A stretch of DNA of 64,000 nt from Syngnathus acus (lineage: Eukaryota; Chordata; Actinopteri; Syngnathiformes; Syngnathidae). Position numbers and translations under genes: made by a program. The notes beneath the pieces are model-generated. The model was given only the letters and a program-made list of their open reading frames with translations. It was not told the origin of the DNA and ran no database searches. Of this stretch, positions 41,847 through 56,200 are shown piece after piece (the first letter of the stretch is position 1; each line of letters opens with the position of its first letter). The stretch covers positions 8,147,001 to 8,211,000 of the forward strand of contig NC_051096.1 of assembly GCF_901709675.1 (NCBI RefSeq). The letters run 5' to 3'.

Positions 41847-43948
41847 GGGCTCAATTAAAGCACACAAAGGCCAATGCGCTCAATGCCCAAGATGGAGCAA
41901 AATCACCCCAAAAAATCGTGTACATTTAAAAAAATATTTCATCGAATTCTGTGCAATTTAAACATACTTTTATGAGAGTATATTCATCTTCAAATGTCCT
42001 TTTGTTTTTGTCCAATCATTCCGAGCACTTCCTGTTTTCAGCGCACGTGCCGAGTTGTTTAGTGAGAAATATCCAAGTGGTCTACCCACAGTGCAAACGG
42101 GAGCCAGAAATCTCCAGAAATCTATTTTCTAAGTTGTTGGCTTTTTACAAAAACAAGCGTGCTGTGCCACACCATGGACGCCTTGCCAGGTCCCCTGCTG
42201 AACAATGATGCTATTGTTCTCTCCGAGAAGAAAAGTGGCGTGGGCCAGCACGTTTATCAATTTTCCCTCTTTCTCCTGCTTTTCGCCCACCGCTTGTTTG
42301 TCATGCCATGGCAAAGGCCCATGTTTGATCCCAGCAGGTTATCACCGGTGCACACGGTATCACCTAAAATTAGTCAAGCGCCACAACTATGCAAGAAGAT
42401 CCAAAACACGACTTTTTTTTTTTTGTGGCATTTTAGTAGCAATTACAAGTATGGCCTAAAAATGCGGTGTCGTATTGTGCTCGCTAAAAGAAAAGCATAA
42501 ATGAGGAAATAGAAGCCAGCGAGCTCAATTGTAAACAGACATGACAGCTTTGTCATGCATTTACTGTAAGTGTTAATGAGTTTACAGATCCTTTCTTGCT
42601 TTGCCTTCCGTCTTCCTGCTATGAGTGTAGTGACAATGACGCGGCTCACTAGTTAAATGCATTCTCCATCACATGTCATCCAAGCCAAGCTTACTCCCCC
42701 CCACCCCGCCTCCTTTCTCACTGCAGGATGTGGCGGAACACTTTTCTCGCCTTGTCTTTCTTTGAGATGATTAGCCTCAAAGTTTTTGTCAGGGCAAGTA
42801 TGTTCCAGACAGATCGAGATGGATGGATGAATTGAAACAACACCATGAGAAACCTTCATTGTATATTATTGTACTGTATCTTAACGCCTTTTAGCATGGA
42901 GGCTAGCCCGCAGGCACCTTGGATGGCACTCTCCACACTCAATATGGGAAATGACAGATAGGATGCCAAACATCTGTATTTAAACTGCCATCCAGACACA
43001 TGCAGCTGTATTATGAGGATGCGTAACTTTCCCGACGGATGCTTGTTAAAGAAATCATCATTAGAAATAACAATTTTAGGATTTGATGGAACTGGCCAAA
43101 TATGCTCTCAGTACCATCACCGCTGTCTTCTTTGCACCCGCTTTCGGAGGTATTCTCGGCCTGTTGACCCTGTGAGGGACGGACCGACGGATGGATAGAT
43201 AGACAGATAGATGGACAGTTGGACGGATGGAGAGACAGTTGTATGATGATGATGGTTGAAAAATGTTGCTTGAACGGCAAATTGCCCCTTTTGGGGGTCG
43301 ACAAAGTGATGTTGAATGGGGAAGAAAACTCTGCGTCTTTGTGAACTTGCCCAATGCGCCCGGGCTCATGTGTCATTGCGCTCAAGTGTAACAAAGTTGA
43401 AGTGGGCCGAGCCAAGAAGGGAGGCCTCAGCTGTGACTGAGTGGAGCCAAGGCCTGCTGAAGGCCTTTGCTGAGGTGACAAGAGCAAGGGAGCACAGAGC
43501 CAGCGCATGTTAGTTCGCTTGAGCGTTTGGTAAAAGTGCAGACAGCTCGGGAGGTGCTAATGAATGCCGGGCATTGCTAAGCGTACTGTACGCCGGCTCC
43601 GGGCCGCGCAGGCTGCCAGCCTCCTGTCCCTCCTGCCCGTGCGAAATGTGAAAGATCAACCGGTTGGAGGGAGCAGACGCGAGTAAACACACTCGAGTGC
43701 ACGTAGCCTTTTTCAAATGCGTGCGCACATGCGTTGACATACACAAAAATACAATCGCGCACACGCTTCCGCGCCGCGCTCGGCGCCAGCCACACAAGCC
43801 CACTCTCAGGCCTGGCTCACTGTGCTATCGCATCATGAGGGCTCCAGCCAGGCCAAGCCATGAGGCCTCAGCTGAGATGATTCAAGGCTCCCTGCTGGCT
43901 TGTCACTCGCTCGGCCAGGTGGAGTCAAACTCCAGAATGGCAGGAGGA

Positions 43949-44003
43949 CACCAGCACCAGCACCAGCACCAGCACCAGCACCAACACACACACACACACA
44001 CAC
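43949..44003 (+). repeat. Compound (CACCAG)n(CA)n array
   Basis: About six CACCAG hexamers run into ten CA dinucleotides. Confidence 0.92.
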
Positions 44004-46378
44004 TGACTTGTAGTATTTGAAAAACACAAAAATTGGTGGTGAACACGGTGTTCTAATTTAAAATGGAACAAAGTAGGGACAATGATAATCATTTCTAATT
44101 ATTCAAGTCAATACATGATGGTTTTTTTTTGTAGAAAGCCTCTGCCTTATTCTGCACTCTGGTTGTGTGAATAATAACACGCTGATGAATCATATTTGGA
44201 CTCATTAATATTCATGCTTTTTCCACATTTTCAATATACATAGCTCGTTTCAACGTAACGGGTGCTTGTGAATTTCAGTTTCACAGTTATGAGCCATAGC
44301 TGACCATCTGTATGTCTTTTCATATGATTACAAATGGAATTTCAACTTTTAATTCAGTGTGAAAAAAAAGAGAAATAATGCACATCATTTAAGTTCAAAT
44401 GAAGCACTGAATATGTATAAATATACGGCACATTTGCGTTCAATGTCTTTGACGTGCTGCCTCAACTTTCCTCTTCACAGTAAGTTGAGTCTCATTAAAA
44501 GCTCTTTGCAAGTTGTCTGGAGATGTATCTATTCATTAGCTTCAAAAGGGTGTCATGTGTATGAATTATGCGAACAGGATCTAATTAGCAGATGCAAATG
44601 AGGTTAGTCAAAAATTGTAGCGGGGGAAAAAAATGGGAAGAAAAGCTCCATGGGATAGTTGGAGATCGACAGCTCACCATCCGCCCCCACGCTGGGCACC
44701 AAATGTGATGGTTCGCCCCTGCTGCTGCTCTATACAAGAGGCAGGACCGAACCATAAACACAGGCGTGGGGTGGACAGCTGTTCACAAGGGGACGTAAGA
44801 TTAGATTGCTCAAGGTTCGCGTCACGGCTTACACTTGTCCTAACTACTGATGATTCCTCTCAACTTGCATAAGCAGATGATGGGAGTTCACATGAAGAGG
44901 ACTCACTAATAGCAGCCGCCTACAAGCTCCTGCCGCTGTGACATCAGTGGCCCCAGATTGTGGCGAAACTGGCAGGACTCGGGGAGCGTACCTTCTGGCC
45001 TCGGCGGCACGCGAGCCCAGCGGGCTGGGCTAAGACGCGTGCTTCACCTATTCCAGTCAACATACACCAAATCTCTTCAGCAAAAATATACTTTTGGTCT
45101 GAACAACCCCGTTCTAGAAATTGATTACAATTAAATGAATAAAAAATAAAAAGTTTTTTTTTTTTTTTTAAATCCCCAACTATTTCATGACAACACTGCT
45201 TTTCGCAGTACATACTAGAGATGAATTTAATTTCTACATGTGCAAATGTACTGCGCACACGACCATTACTCCTATTAACACTTCCAGACTGACTGTACAG
45301 TACGTGCCATGAAGTGGCTCGGCGTGTGTAAAAGTGAAAAAGAAAAAAAAAAAAGCTTTGCAAATGGCTTTATGTTGTAGACCTCACCCACTCACATCTT
45401 CTATATGACTCGCAAGCGACTGCCAAAAAGAATAGCGATAAAATGAAGCATCATTTTGCCACCCACAAGGCCACCTACTTACAGTTGAACTCAAATGTCA
45501 AAGTTTCTGCCTGTTTGCAGCACAAACTTTGCTCCACATTTATTCTCATTTAGTTTGTTAGAAAGTTTCATATAAACGTGTTAACTGCAATGTAAACAAA
45601 CGTATTGCAGTTTGTCTCTCTTCCTGTTTTCACACTTCCCACGTGAGTTGAACGTGTCGCATTGTCCCTCGCACGGCTCTACACACGCACACGTATACGA
45701 CTGAGACCCCCATCGCCATTGGGGAGCTCCTAGATGAGTTTCTGATTGATTTCAACTGGATGATCAGCCCACATTTTTTCAAACAGACTCCCCTATGAGC
45801 TTTGCGATGCTTGTAAATCATTCTGGCTACCATGAAAACAAATGTGAACGCCTTCCAGAATATTCAATCCATGTAAATGGAGTCCACCAGGTTTACGTGC
45901 GGCTTATGTCATCTGTCCCGTTGTATCGAGGTCGTCACACAGAAAGCTGTGCGCAGAGACCTCCACCATATCTGACCCACCAGTACAGAAGGATAGCCAA
46001 ACCAACAGACGACAGACGACGGTAGCGAATCGATACGGGCTCCGTTCCTTCGTCATGAGACTTGGACATGCATGCTCACTGCTGTTCATAATTTCTTATC
46101 CTTGACACCTCCCCCTCCACATCCACACGTATACTTGTCAAATATGACACGTCAACCCACAAGGAATAGACCAGGTTGTGGTACCTCTACCAAACCTGCC
46201 TTGAGTATACTGCCCCCTCTAATTGATTTGAACATGAGCAGCCTCCAAATTGACAATGGAAACACTTCGCACTCAGCCCTCAGCAAAACGAGGCCTTCTG
46301 TTTGTTCCCGCACATGAAGAAGACGGGACCGTGGACCATGTCCATGCTATGTGGGAGTCCCTGCTGTTTCGGTAGCTG

Positions 46379-46379
46379 C

Positions 46380-46414
<35 letters not shown>
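46379..46414 (+). repeat. (AGGC)9 array
   Basis: A perfect tetranucleotide run followed by an imperfect CTTCTCCTC run to about 46450. Confidence 0.9.
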
Positions 46415-46666
46415 CCTCGCTTCTCCTCGCTTCTCCTCTCCTCTCTTCTCCTTGGCTCCAGAACGGCGACAGCCCATCTGATGTGGTCCCCCATCTGACA
46501 AGCGGCTCGCTTCCCTGGGCCCAGACGGCTGGAGGGACAGAGCAGGAGAAAGAGGCCGCAGATTGTTGTAGAGCATTTACATGTAAATACAGAAAGCGGG
46601 CCTGGGTCTCAGTTCAATATTGAAGGTGTCCGCCGCTCTGAGGTCCCTCTGTGTATGCATATATGT

Positions 46667-46732
46667 GTCTGTCTGTCTGTCTGTCTGTGCGTGTGTGTGT
46701 GTGTGTGTGCGTGTGTGTGTGCGTGTGTGTGT
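46667..46732 (+). repeat. Compound (TCTG)n(TG)n array
   Basis: Five or six TCTG units pass into about 40 bases of TG/CG alternation, with potential Z-DNA character. Confidence 0.92.
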
Positions 46733-47356
46733 TTCCATGTATGTGCATGGCATGATCCACTCCATCTAAATTAAACAGCTGCCAAATTGCAGCAAATGTT
46801 TTAATACAAAAGCATTGCGTGGGCTGTAATTATATCTAATGGATGCTGGATGCAGAAATGGGTGAATAATTGGCATTTCTTTAAGTCCGACAGTATTGTA
46901 TTAAACCCAGCAATATAAATAAACACCAATTTACCAACGCATTCTTTTTTTCTTTTTTTAAAGTGAAGTGTATTATGAATAGACACAATTTGTATCATTA
47001 ATGCTAAGCTCCCTCTTCGCATATGCCTGCTTGTTAGACAACAAGTCACTTCGGGCTTTCCTGTTTTTTTGCTCAAGAAGCTTTCATACTGAGCGAGAGA
47101 TGTGTTAAAACTCTACATTCTCACTTCTGACTCACTGATTTAACCACATTCAGCATCAGAATACTCCTGTGGTGTAAATCTGTTTGTGTTGCCTGCCCAC
47201 CCCCCGCCACCTTTAAAGAAACCAAAAAAAACAAGTCCTCTTGAAATGCAGTTTTGGAGTCCGGGTGAGCAATGTGATAAAAGCCCAGCTTGTTTGGCAG
47301 TAATTGTGCTGTGGGGAGAACACAGAGAAGCAGAGCCGCTCCTGCCTTGTGGTTGG

Positions 47357-47390
47357 TCGCTTGCTTGCTTGCTTGCTCGCTTGCTTGCTC
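47357..47390 (+). repeat. (GCTT/GCTC)8 array
   Basis: Mostly GCTT units with two GCTC variants, about 4.5 kb upstream of the eomes promoter. Confidence 0.88.
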
Positions 47391-48647
47391 GGTGGCCGTC
47401 GTGGCTCCATGCAGGGGACCTTCTCCGCCTCTGCACGAGCGAGGCTTTTCTTTTTTCCGTCCAGGCGCTGAGTCGATACAAGCGTGTCAGCCTCCCCTTA
47501 CACCTCGGATGCCCCAGAACACATACATCCAGTCTACACTGTCAAACTTTTAGCACCTGCTAGTTTGCTGCGCTCGGTCCCTTATGTCAATTCAAAGAGG
47601 CCGGACTAAGAGAAATGGGTCAACAAAGGTTGACGCTGAAATGGGGGTGAGGGTGAGAGCTGGGCCGGCCAATCAGCTTGCATGTACTTGTGGCCTTGTC
47701 ACTTTAAACACACAATGACTTAGTATATGTCACAACCAGCTCAGGCGCTAAAGATTTTTTTAACGACTACTTTCCGTACCTTCTACTTGCGTTGTGTTCT
47801 TACCAACAATGCAGTGCGCGTACAATTTCACACGAAGGAGCTTTGTCACTGTGATGATCATGATTTCAGTCTGTGCATTTTTGGTGACCCTCCTACACTC
47901 TGTAAGTACGGGTACAGATAGGAAAACTTATTTGAGCATCATATGGCTAGCTGCCTGAAACTCCATATGTAGTGTCAGGGCTGCTTTTCCCACTTTCTAA
48001 TGCAGTAATCCAAAAATCATGTTATCGTGCCTTGGGGATTGAAATACAGTGAGTGCAGCTTCAATCCGATTTCCATGAATGCCGCGACGTGGTCCCCCCC
48101 CCCCCTTCTATTTTTTTGTCAGTGGATTATCACTGCCCACTGAGACCTGCATGCATGCCGCAACACGCTGACAGAGAAATTTACAGTATAGTATATCGAT
48201 ATGAGCCGAATATCCAATGGAGTGGTGTATTTCAATGTATTTCCAGGGATTGGAAGGTGGCGCATATATATAGAAAGAGCATTCCCGTGGGTCTCGCTCA
48301 CTGACTGGAGATTACTCTTTCATGATGAGTTGCCTCTGCTGTAATGACATTTGAAATAGCCAACAAAATGCATCAAACATGAATATGTTTTACATAGTTT
48401 TATTGTCTTTGAGTAGACATTCCATAATATACATTTAGGCCAGTCATGGGTAAACGTCCTGTGCGGTTTACATCACAGTGAAGATAAGAATGGAGGTTAG
48501 AGTGGATAGGTTGAAAAAAACTCAATTTTGTGCACTATTGCATTCATATCATCAGCACGATCAAAAAATCATATACGTACATGTGTATATGTAGACTTGA
48601 AATAAGCAATTCAAAGTTGTTTTTGTGTCCAAATGACATTTTGCATA

Positions 48648-48695
48648 GCAAAGCGTCTTTGGGTTTTTGAAAAGCGCGATACAAATTTAATGAAT
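48648..48695 (+). mobile_element. L2-like LINE or SINE tail fragment
   Basis: The sequence ctttgggtttttgaaaagcg-cgatacaaatttaatgaatg is close to the gaaaagcgctatataaat(t)taat tail shared by fish L2 LINEs and SINEs that borrow it. It is short and diverged, with no coding remnant beside it. Confidence 0.45.
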
Positions 48696-49289
48696 GTGAG
48701 AATGGAAATCATATTGAGGAATACGTCGAGTGACGAAAATGAGGGAAAGTATTTCCAGCTTCTTACTCAGCGCGCGCTTTGAGCACCTTAGCAAGTACTC
48801 GGTCGCTCTGTTGCTCTCCTGGGCTTTAGCGCGCATCTCGCTCCTCAAGTCTCCTCAAGTGTCAGTGTGCTGCGCTACGCTACGCTTTGTCATTTGTCTC
48901 ATCTGTTACAGAAAGTGGAATTTTGAAAAATCACATCAGACAGACCGATTGAAATGGCAGGATACAATGGAATGCAGCGGTGAAGTCCCAATCAGGGAAA
49001 ATACTGTATTTACTATATTGTGCGCAACAAGCAAGAAGAACATGTGTTAAAGCAATATGGAGCCAGCCAGCCATCCATCATCAGCCATCCATTATCTTTA
49101 TGGACGACAATGCTTTGATGACAGCACGTCAAAATACACATCTTTGATAAAGTCGCAAGATGAATTCCTTCCAATAAAAATGTTCCGGGGGCCGATGATT
49201 TGCGAAGGAGCGGGGATCCGGCGCACATTGCTCTTGCTCCTTTTCCCAGCAAAGCCTCCCTCCAGGGGTCTGGGTGGCGAGGATCTCTA

Positions 49290-49620
49290 ATGAGACTTGC
49301 GTTATTAATCCTTGCAATGGGCTACATGAATTCTGTCCCGAGCAAAGGCGTCGGCGGCCACCTTGGCCCATAAACCCTGGAATGTATTCCTTTCATGTGC
49401 TCTCTTGATGATCTACTCTGACAACAATATGGTAGGACTTCCCTTCCCCTGTCGCGCGGGCCCTGGCCCAGGGTCATCTCAGATCCACTTGGGCTTTTAT
49501 GGGTGGTCAAGAAACATGCTGACAGGTCACAAGTGGGTGCTCCTTTATGAGGAGGACCTAAACATCTACCTCATTTGGAATTAGTTTATTTATAGCCGGC
49601 CTGTAAATCACATTTATTTT
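49290..49620. promoter_or_regulatory. Candidate proximal eomes enhancer
   Basis: A unique block about 2.3-2.6 kb upstream of the TATA-like box. It contains the palindrome GGAATGTATTCC (49379-49390), two opposed TEAD-type GGAATG cores, plus TTTATGGG- and TTTATTTATAG-type homeodomain/forkhead-like stretches. Conservation has not been tested. Confidence 0.35.
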
Positions 49621-50162
49621 GTTTTTTCGCTTTCAAGCAGCAAAAGAGTCTTAAGGGCTCGTTTTGGAAAATACTTGGATCGGTGTCGTCAAAAACACCA
49701 CCTTGTCGCCGTGGTCAATATCGCGGGGAGTGCTGCGATTCCACGTTAAGTCGTTTGCGGGTACAGTAGCGGATTTTACTAGACACATCGCAAAGGCGAG
49801 GTCATGAAAGCCAGATGTTAATGTCACATCAAGCGTCGGGCGGACGTTGATATGTGAGGCGGTCATTAAGTAAGTATGTGACAGCTTTGGCTTGAAATAC
49901 TCCACCTTGGCTCTGGTTGCACACACACAAACACACACAATCCACACACACACACACTTTTTCTATTCTACTACACATTTGCTACTTTGATAATCCAACA
50001 GGGGTCAAATTAAAACCGTTGTTATTTATATACTTTCGAGTGAAATGCCTTTGAACAAGAACCGGTACATTTGTACCTTTACCTGTGAAAATATTTGGAA
50101 CTTTTCAGGTACTGCAAATTCATAGTCATTTATCTTTTCGAAGAGTTTTGCGTAGGCCTTAA

Positions 50163-50235
50163 AGAAGGGTTGGGTAAAATACGGCCCGGGGACCTCATCC
50201 GGCTCACCCGCAGTCTCTGACCGGCCCTCACGTCA
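50163..50235. mobile_element. hAT-like DNA transposon end fragment
   Basis: The text gggtaaaatacggcccgggg followed by acctcatccggctcaccc resembles the CAAACTACGGCCCG-GGGCC-CATCCGGCCC terminal region of vertebrate hAT elements. The partner end was not found, so this is a truncated relic about 1.7 kb upstream of the eomes promoter. Confidence 0.4.
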
Positions 50236-50705
50236 TGTCAGATTACATAACCCCAATTAAAGCATGCTTTTATTTTGAAAGCTGTGCTTTTCATCATGTA
50301 CACAAATGTGAATGTGAGGAAGCGAGCACCACTGTTGGACCTGGGATTTGGGGAAGGCTTTCCGCTTTTGATTGGCAGACGGTGTGTGCTGCGCAATTAG
50401 CTCCTTTCCCCCGACGGCCCAAAAGCCAGCTTCACCGACCCATCGACGGCACGAGCCAATCAGCCTCCAGCCGAGTTCCTTCCTCAGCTTTTCACAGATT
50501 TGTATCCCCGTTTTGCCCGTATTCGTCTCATTCAGCTACTTTGTACTGCTATTTGATCCCGACACACATCCACATATGGATACACACACATTGTCACAAG
50601 TTCACTTTAGTTGAGAATGATGCAGTGATGTGATGCAAGTGTGATAACAGTAGGGAAAACCTGCTCGCTTGCTGTCAAGTATGTGAAATGATACACCTGA
50701 AATAG

Positions 50706-50718
50706 CCACTAGAGGTCA
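50706..50718 (+). promoter_or_regulatory. CTCF-like motif upstream of eomes, forward
   Basis: CCACTAGAGGTCA matches the CCASYAGRKGGCR core at 12 of 13 positions. It lies about 1.2 kb upstream of the TATA-like box and points toward the gene. Confidence 0.35.
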
Positions 50719-50801
50719 CTGTCTATGATACATGCCGATTTGAAAGTGGAGGTATGCAATTATTGTTTGAGAAGATATGCACCAGCACCTCCTCAGCGTG
50801 T

Positions 50802-50828
50802 GAGTGCGTGCGTGCGTGCGTGCGTGCG
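50802..50828 (+). repeat. (GCGT)n array
   Basis: GTGCGTGCGTGCGTGCGTGC-type run merging into CG/CA-rich sequence, prone to Z-DNA, about 0.9 kb upstream of the eomes promoter. Confidence 0.85.
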
Positions 50829-51699
50829 TAAGTGCGTCCGCGTGAGCGCGCGTCTGCGTTTGCGCGGCTGCCAGAGAGCGCACGGGAGAATATTGGCTGT
50901 TTCACATTGTATAGAGAATATTTAATCACACATTTCTTTTGTCCGTATTACATTTATGTATTTTTCTATATTATTTCGTTTTTTATTTCATTTGACCACC
51001 TGTTGGTTGGTGTCACAATGTTTTCTCTTTGTTTTAAATGAATTGCTCAATTGCGAGCTGAATTTTACAGCATCGTTCGGTCCTCAGAGGGTTTATTTTA
51101 ATGCATTAAATGTTTATCATTGATCATCACAATAAGATGTCGTTTTTTGTGTAGATGATTTTAAAAAATCCATTTCCAAATGATTGCGTCTTTATTGTTT
51201 GATTTGCAATTGCAACTAAGAACCCATGTGAAATGTTCACGTTGGTTTTACACTTATTTTTCACAAAATATGACGTGCGATATGTTTCAATTTGCATTTT
51301 AGTCGGCGGGCGAATCCGGATGGAAATACAGGGAAGTACTTGAAGTAAACCAGGTGCACGTGTGTTGTTTTTTTTCCTTTTTTCTTCCCCTCGACGGGTG
51401 GAAGTTTTCTTCAGTGAATATAAACTGTGATGGCATGGACGTGGTGGTGGTCCAAATATCGACAAGGAACACTGAGAGGTGCGTAAAAGGACAAAAATAA
51501 ACAGTCAATTAGATCATGATTAGACTAGGTTTTATTTAATCACCATTTCGTGTGGGGGTCTTTTGGAGTGCGATTAGGGCAAATTCTGCATGGCAAAAAT
51601 ACATTTAATCTGCAGATGTGCTTTTGGTCGTTTTGACGGAGATTTTAAAAGACAAAAAAGAGAAACGCGGCGACATCCATGACAAGCGCGCTTCCATTA

Positions 51700-51904
51700 A
51701 AAGGAGCGAGAGAGAGAGGGAGAGTGAAAGAGAGAGAGAGAGATTATTTCTAATTGAATTAGAACTCCGGCTCAGCCATTGGCTCCGTGAAGAGGCCCGG
51801 TGCCCCGGTGTGCTCCCCTAAAAGCTCCTCCCCTCACGCTTCCAAACACTTGGCTGTGCGGAGGAGCACATCTTATAAGGGCCTCTAAAAGTCATGTCTG
51901 TGCT
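51700..51904 (+). promoter_or_regulatory. eomes: eomes core promoter (inferred)
   Basis: Elements visible just upstream of the eomes leader are a GA-rich run at about 51705-51742, a TAAT-containing homeodomain-like stretch at about 51751-51762, an inverted CCAAT box (ATTGG, 51778-51782, within agCCATTGGctc), C-rich Sp-like sequence near 51826-51836, and a TATA-like TTATAA at 51873-51878. If the TATA-like box is functional, transcription would start near 51900-51910 and give a leader of about 240 bases. The start site is inferred, not observed. Confidence 0.55.
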
Positions 51905-51956
51905 GTGCCATCATCTGACCTGAAAAACCAGCGGAGATAAGGAGAAGGCTTGTGAA

Positions 51957-52066
51957 CGCCCGCCTGCGACCGCCCGCCCGCCTGCGCCCGCCCGCCCGCC
52001 TGCGCCCGCCTGCCTGCGCCCGCCCGCCTGCCTGCGCCCGCCTGCGCCCGCCTGCCTGCGCCCCCT
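51957..52066 (+). repeat. GC-rich minisatellite in the eomes 5' leader
   Basis: About 110 bases consist of irregular copies of a CCCGCCTGCG-type unit of roughly 10-14 bases. It sits between the TATA-like box and the ATG, so it should be transcribed as 5' UTR. The minus strand carries runs of GGG spaced by one to a few bases and could form a G-quadruplex. Small shared indels between copies indicate slippage-driven growth. Confidence 0.8.
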
Positions 52067-52146
52067 TCCATCACTGATTCTGGAGGGAGCAGGGCTCTTC
52101 TTCTTTTTTGCCTCCGACTGACCCCGTTGGACACGTCTTCAGAAAC

Positions 52147-55191
<3,045 letters not shown>

Positions 55192-55560
55192 GACTAACTC
55201 AATATAGTAACCGAGTGCTCTCCATTCCTTGTTAATGTCTTTTTGTTTTTTTCTCTTTTCTCTAAAGGTGCCAAAGCTTAGTGTTGCTCCCCCCCCCCCC
55301 CCCCCCAAGCAAGCTGCACAAGGTTATTTTCCCAGGCCATACCTGAGCAGAAAACATGCATAGTGATTGTTGCTTTTGAACAAGCGTGTCCATTTCTAAA
55401 ATCCAATTATCCCCAAAATGCAATTTGTTCTTTCCTTGTGTATTTAAGTCGATTCCATTGTACAGTATTTGTGCACTTTAGAATGTGATGTACCTTGTAA
55501 AAAAATGTCTTCATGGAGGTGTTAAATGGAATTAAATAAAGTTGCTTTTCATGAAGCATC
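55192..55560 (+). other. eomes: eomes 3' UTR (inferred extent)
   Basis: Non-coding sequence follows the TAA to shortly after the polyadenylation signal, so the 3' UTR is short, about 370 bases. It contains an uninterrupted run of 18 C at 55289-55306. Use of a more distal signal cannot be excluded. Confidence 0.6.
55535..55540 (+). terminator. eomes: Polyadenylation signal AATAAA of eomes
   Basis: A canonical AATAAA lies about 345 bases after the stop codon, followed 15-35 bases later by T-rich and TGTTTGT-containing sequence that fits a downstream cleavage element. Confidence 0.75.
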
Positions 55561-55748
55561 ATCCAAATGTCTGTTTGTCTCTGATTTCTTCAGCAGAGCA
55601 TCATTTTTACTTCAGGTATAATTTATGATTGCACATTTGGAGCTTGCATGCAAGATCATTCATGCGACATATGAGTTCTATCATTCTGGCCCTTTTGTGA
55701 GTTCATTGCTCCTCATTACAGATGACTTGTGAAAAAGTCAAATGGATC

Positions 55749-56200
55749 ATGCAAATAAGCTGTAAAGGCTTCGTGCAGTCAGCGCTGTCACTTTTCCATA
55801 TACAAAACTGTCAACATGGTGTTCAAATATATACATAAATGCTCCATAAAAAAACAAATGATATTTTGTGTCACTGGAAAAACTATTCTAGGATTCTAGA
55901 AAGGATAAGCAGTGTAGAAAAATTGTCCAATTCACTTTTCAGTATGATGCCGAATACACCAACAAACAACATATGACTTCTCTTGGATCATTTATTTTTT
56001 TTTACAAAAAGAGCACAACTATGATGTCCTTTTCTAAGCAAAGTGGTCATAATATTTGCATAGTGTACGTCTCCTTCTCACCTGATTGCCTTCCCTTCAA
56101 ATTTGAATTGATTTGCATGCTGGCTTTCTAATTAATTCTCTTGTCAGACTGGTTGACAAAAGGAGGAGTCTTACTCCAATTAACACCTCCTAACAAGGTA
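55749..56200. promoter_or_regulatory. Candidate downstream enhancer with octamer cluster
   Basis: Three exact octamers (ATGCAAAT 55749-55756; ATTTGCAT 56054-56061 and 56111-56118) lie within 370 bases, the last followed by TAATTAATTC and CAATTAAC homeodomain-type sites. The block starts about 200 bases after the eomes polyadenylation signal. Could serve eomes or slc4a7. Confidence 0.35.

Larger units (their letters stand above)
41847..51699. other. Gene-free proximal upstream region of eomes
   Basis: Contains many short arrays (AGGC, TCTG/TG, GCTT, CACCAG, GCGT, and CA at about 49920-49958), L2-like and hAT-like fragments, a unique block at 49290-49620, and POU octamers at 44592 and 51290. 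There is no supported gene. Proximity makes this the likeliest place for proximal eomes enhancers. Confidence 0.6.

Noticed and set aside
43011-43508. A 165-residue minus-strand frame
   Set aside because: Part of it translates GGAT/GGAC-like repeats (SIHPSVRPS); no domain and no support.
18410-49945. FoxH1-type sites (TGTGGATT/AATCCACA) as a Nodal-response cluster
   Set aside because: Only a handful are seen (about 18415, 18671, 26145 and 49938), scattered and close to the number expected by chance; one lies within the MITE.
1-51700. tRNA, rRNA or snRNA genes in the desert
   Set aside because: I looked for box A/box B-like patterns and conserved RNA words and found none convincing; a covariance-model search would be needed to exclude them.
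51892-52134. A minus-strand frame rich in AGAGRRAQAG
   Set aside because: A translation of the minisatellite in the eomes leader.
52108-52146. An upstream in-frame extension of Eomes by 13 residues
   Set aside because: It would start at TTG, not ATG. The conserved family start MQLE is at 52147.
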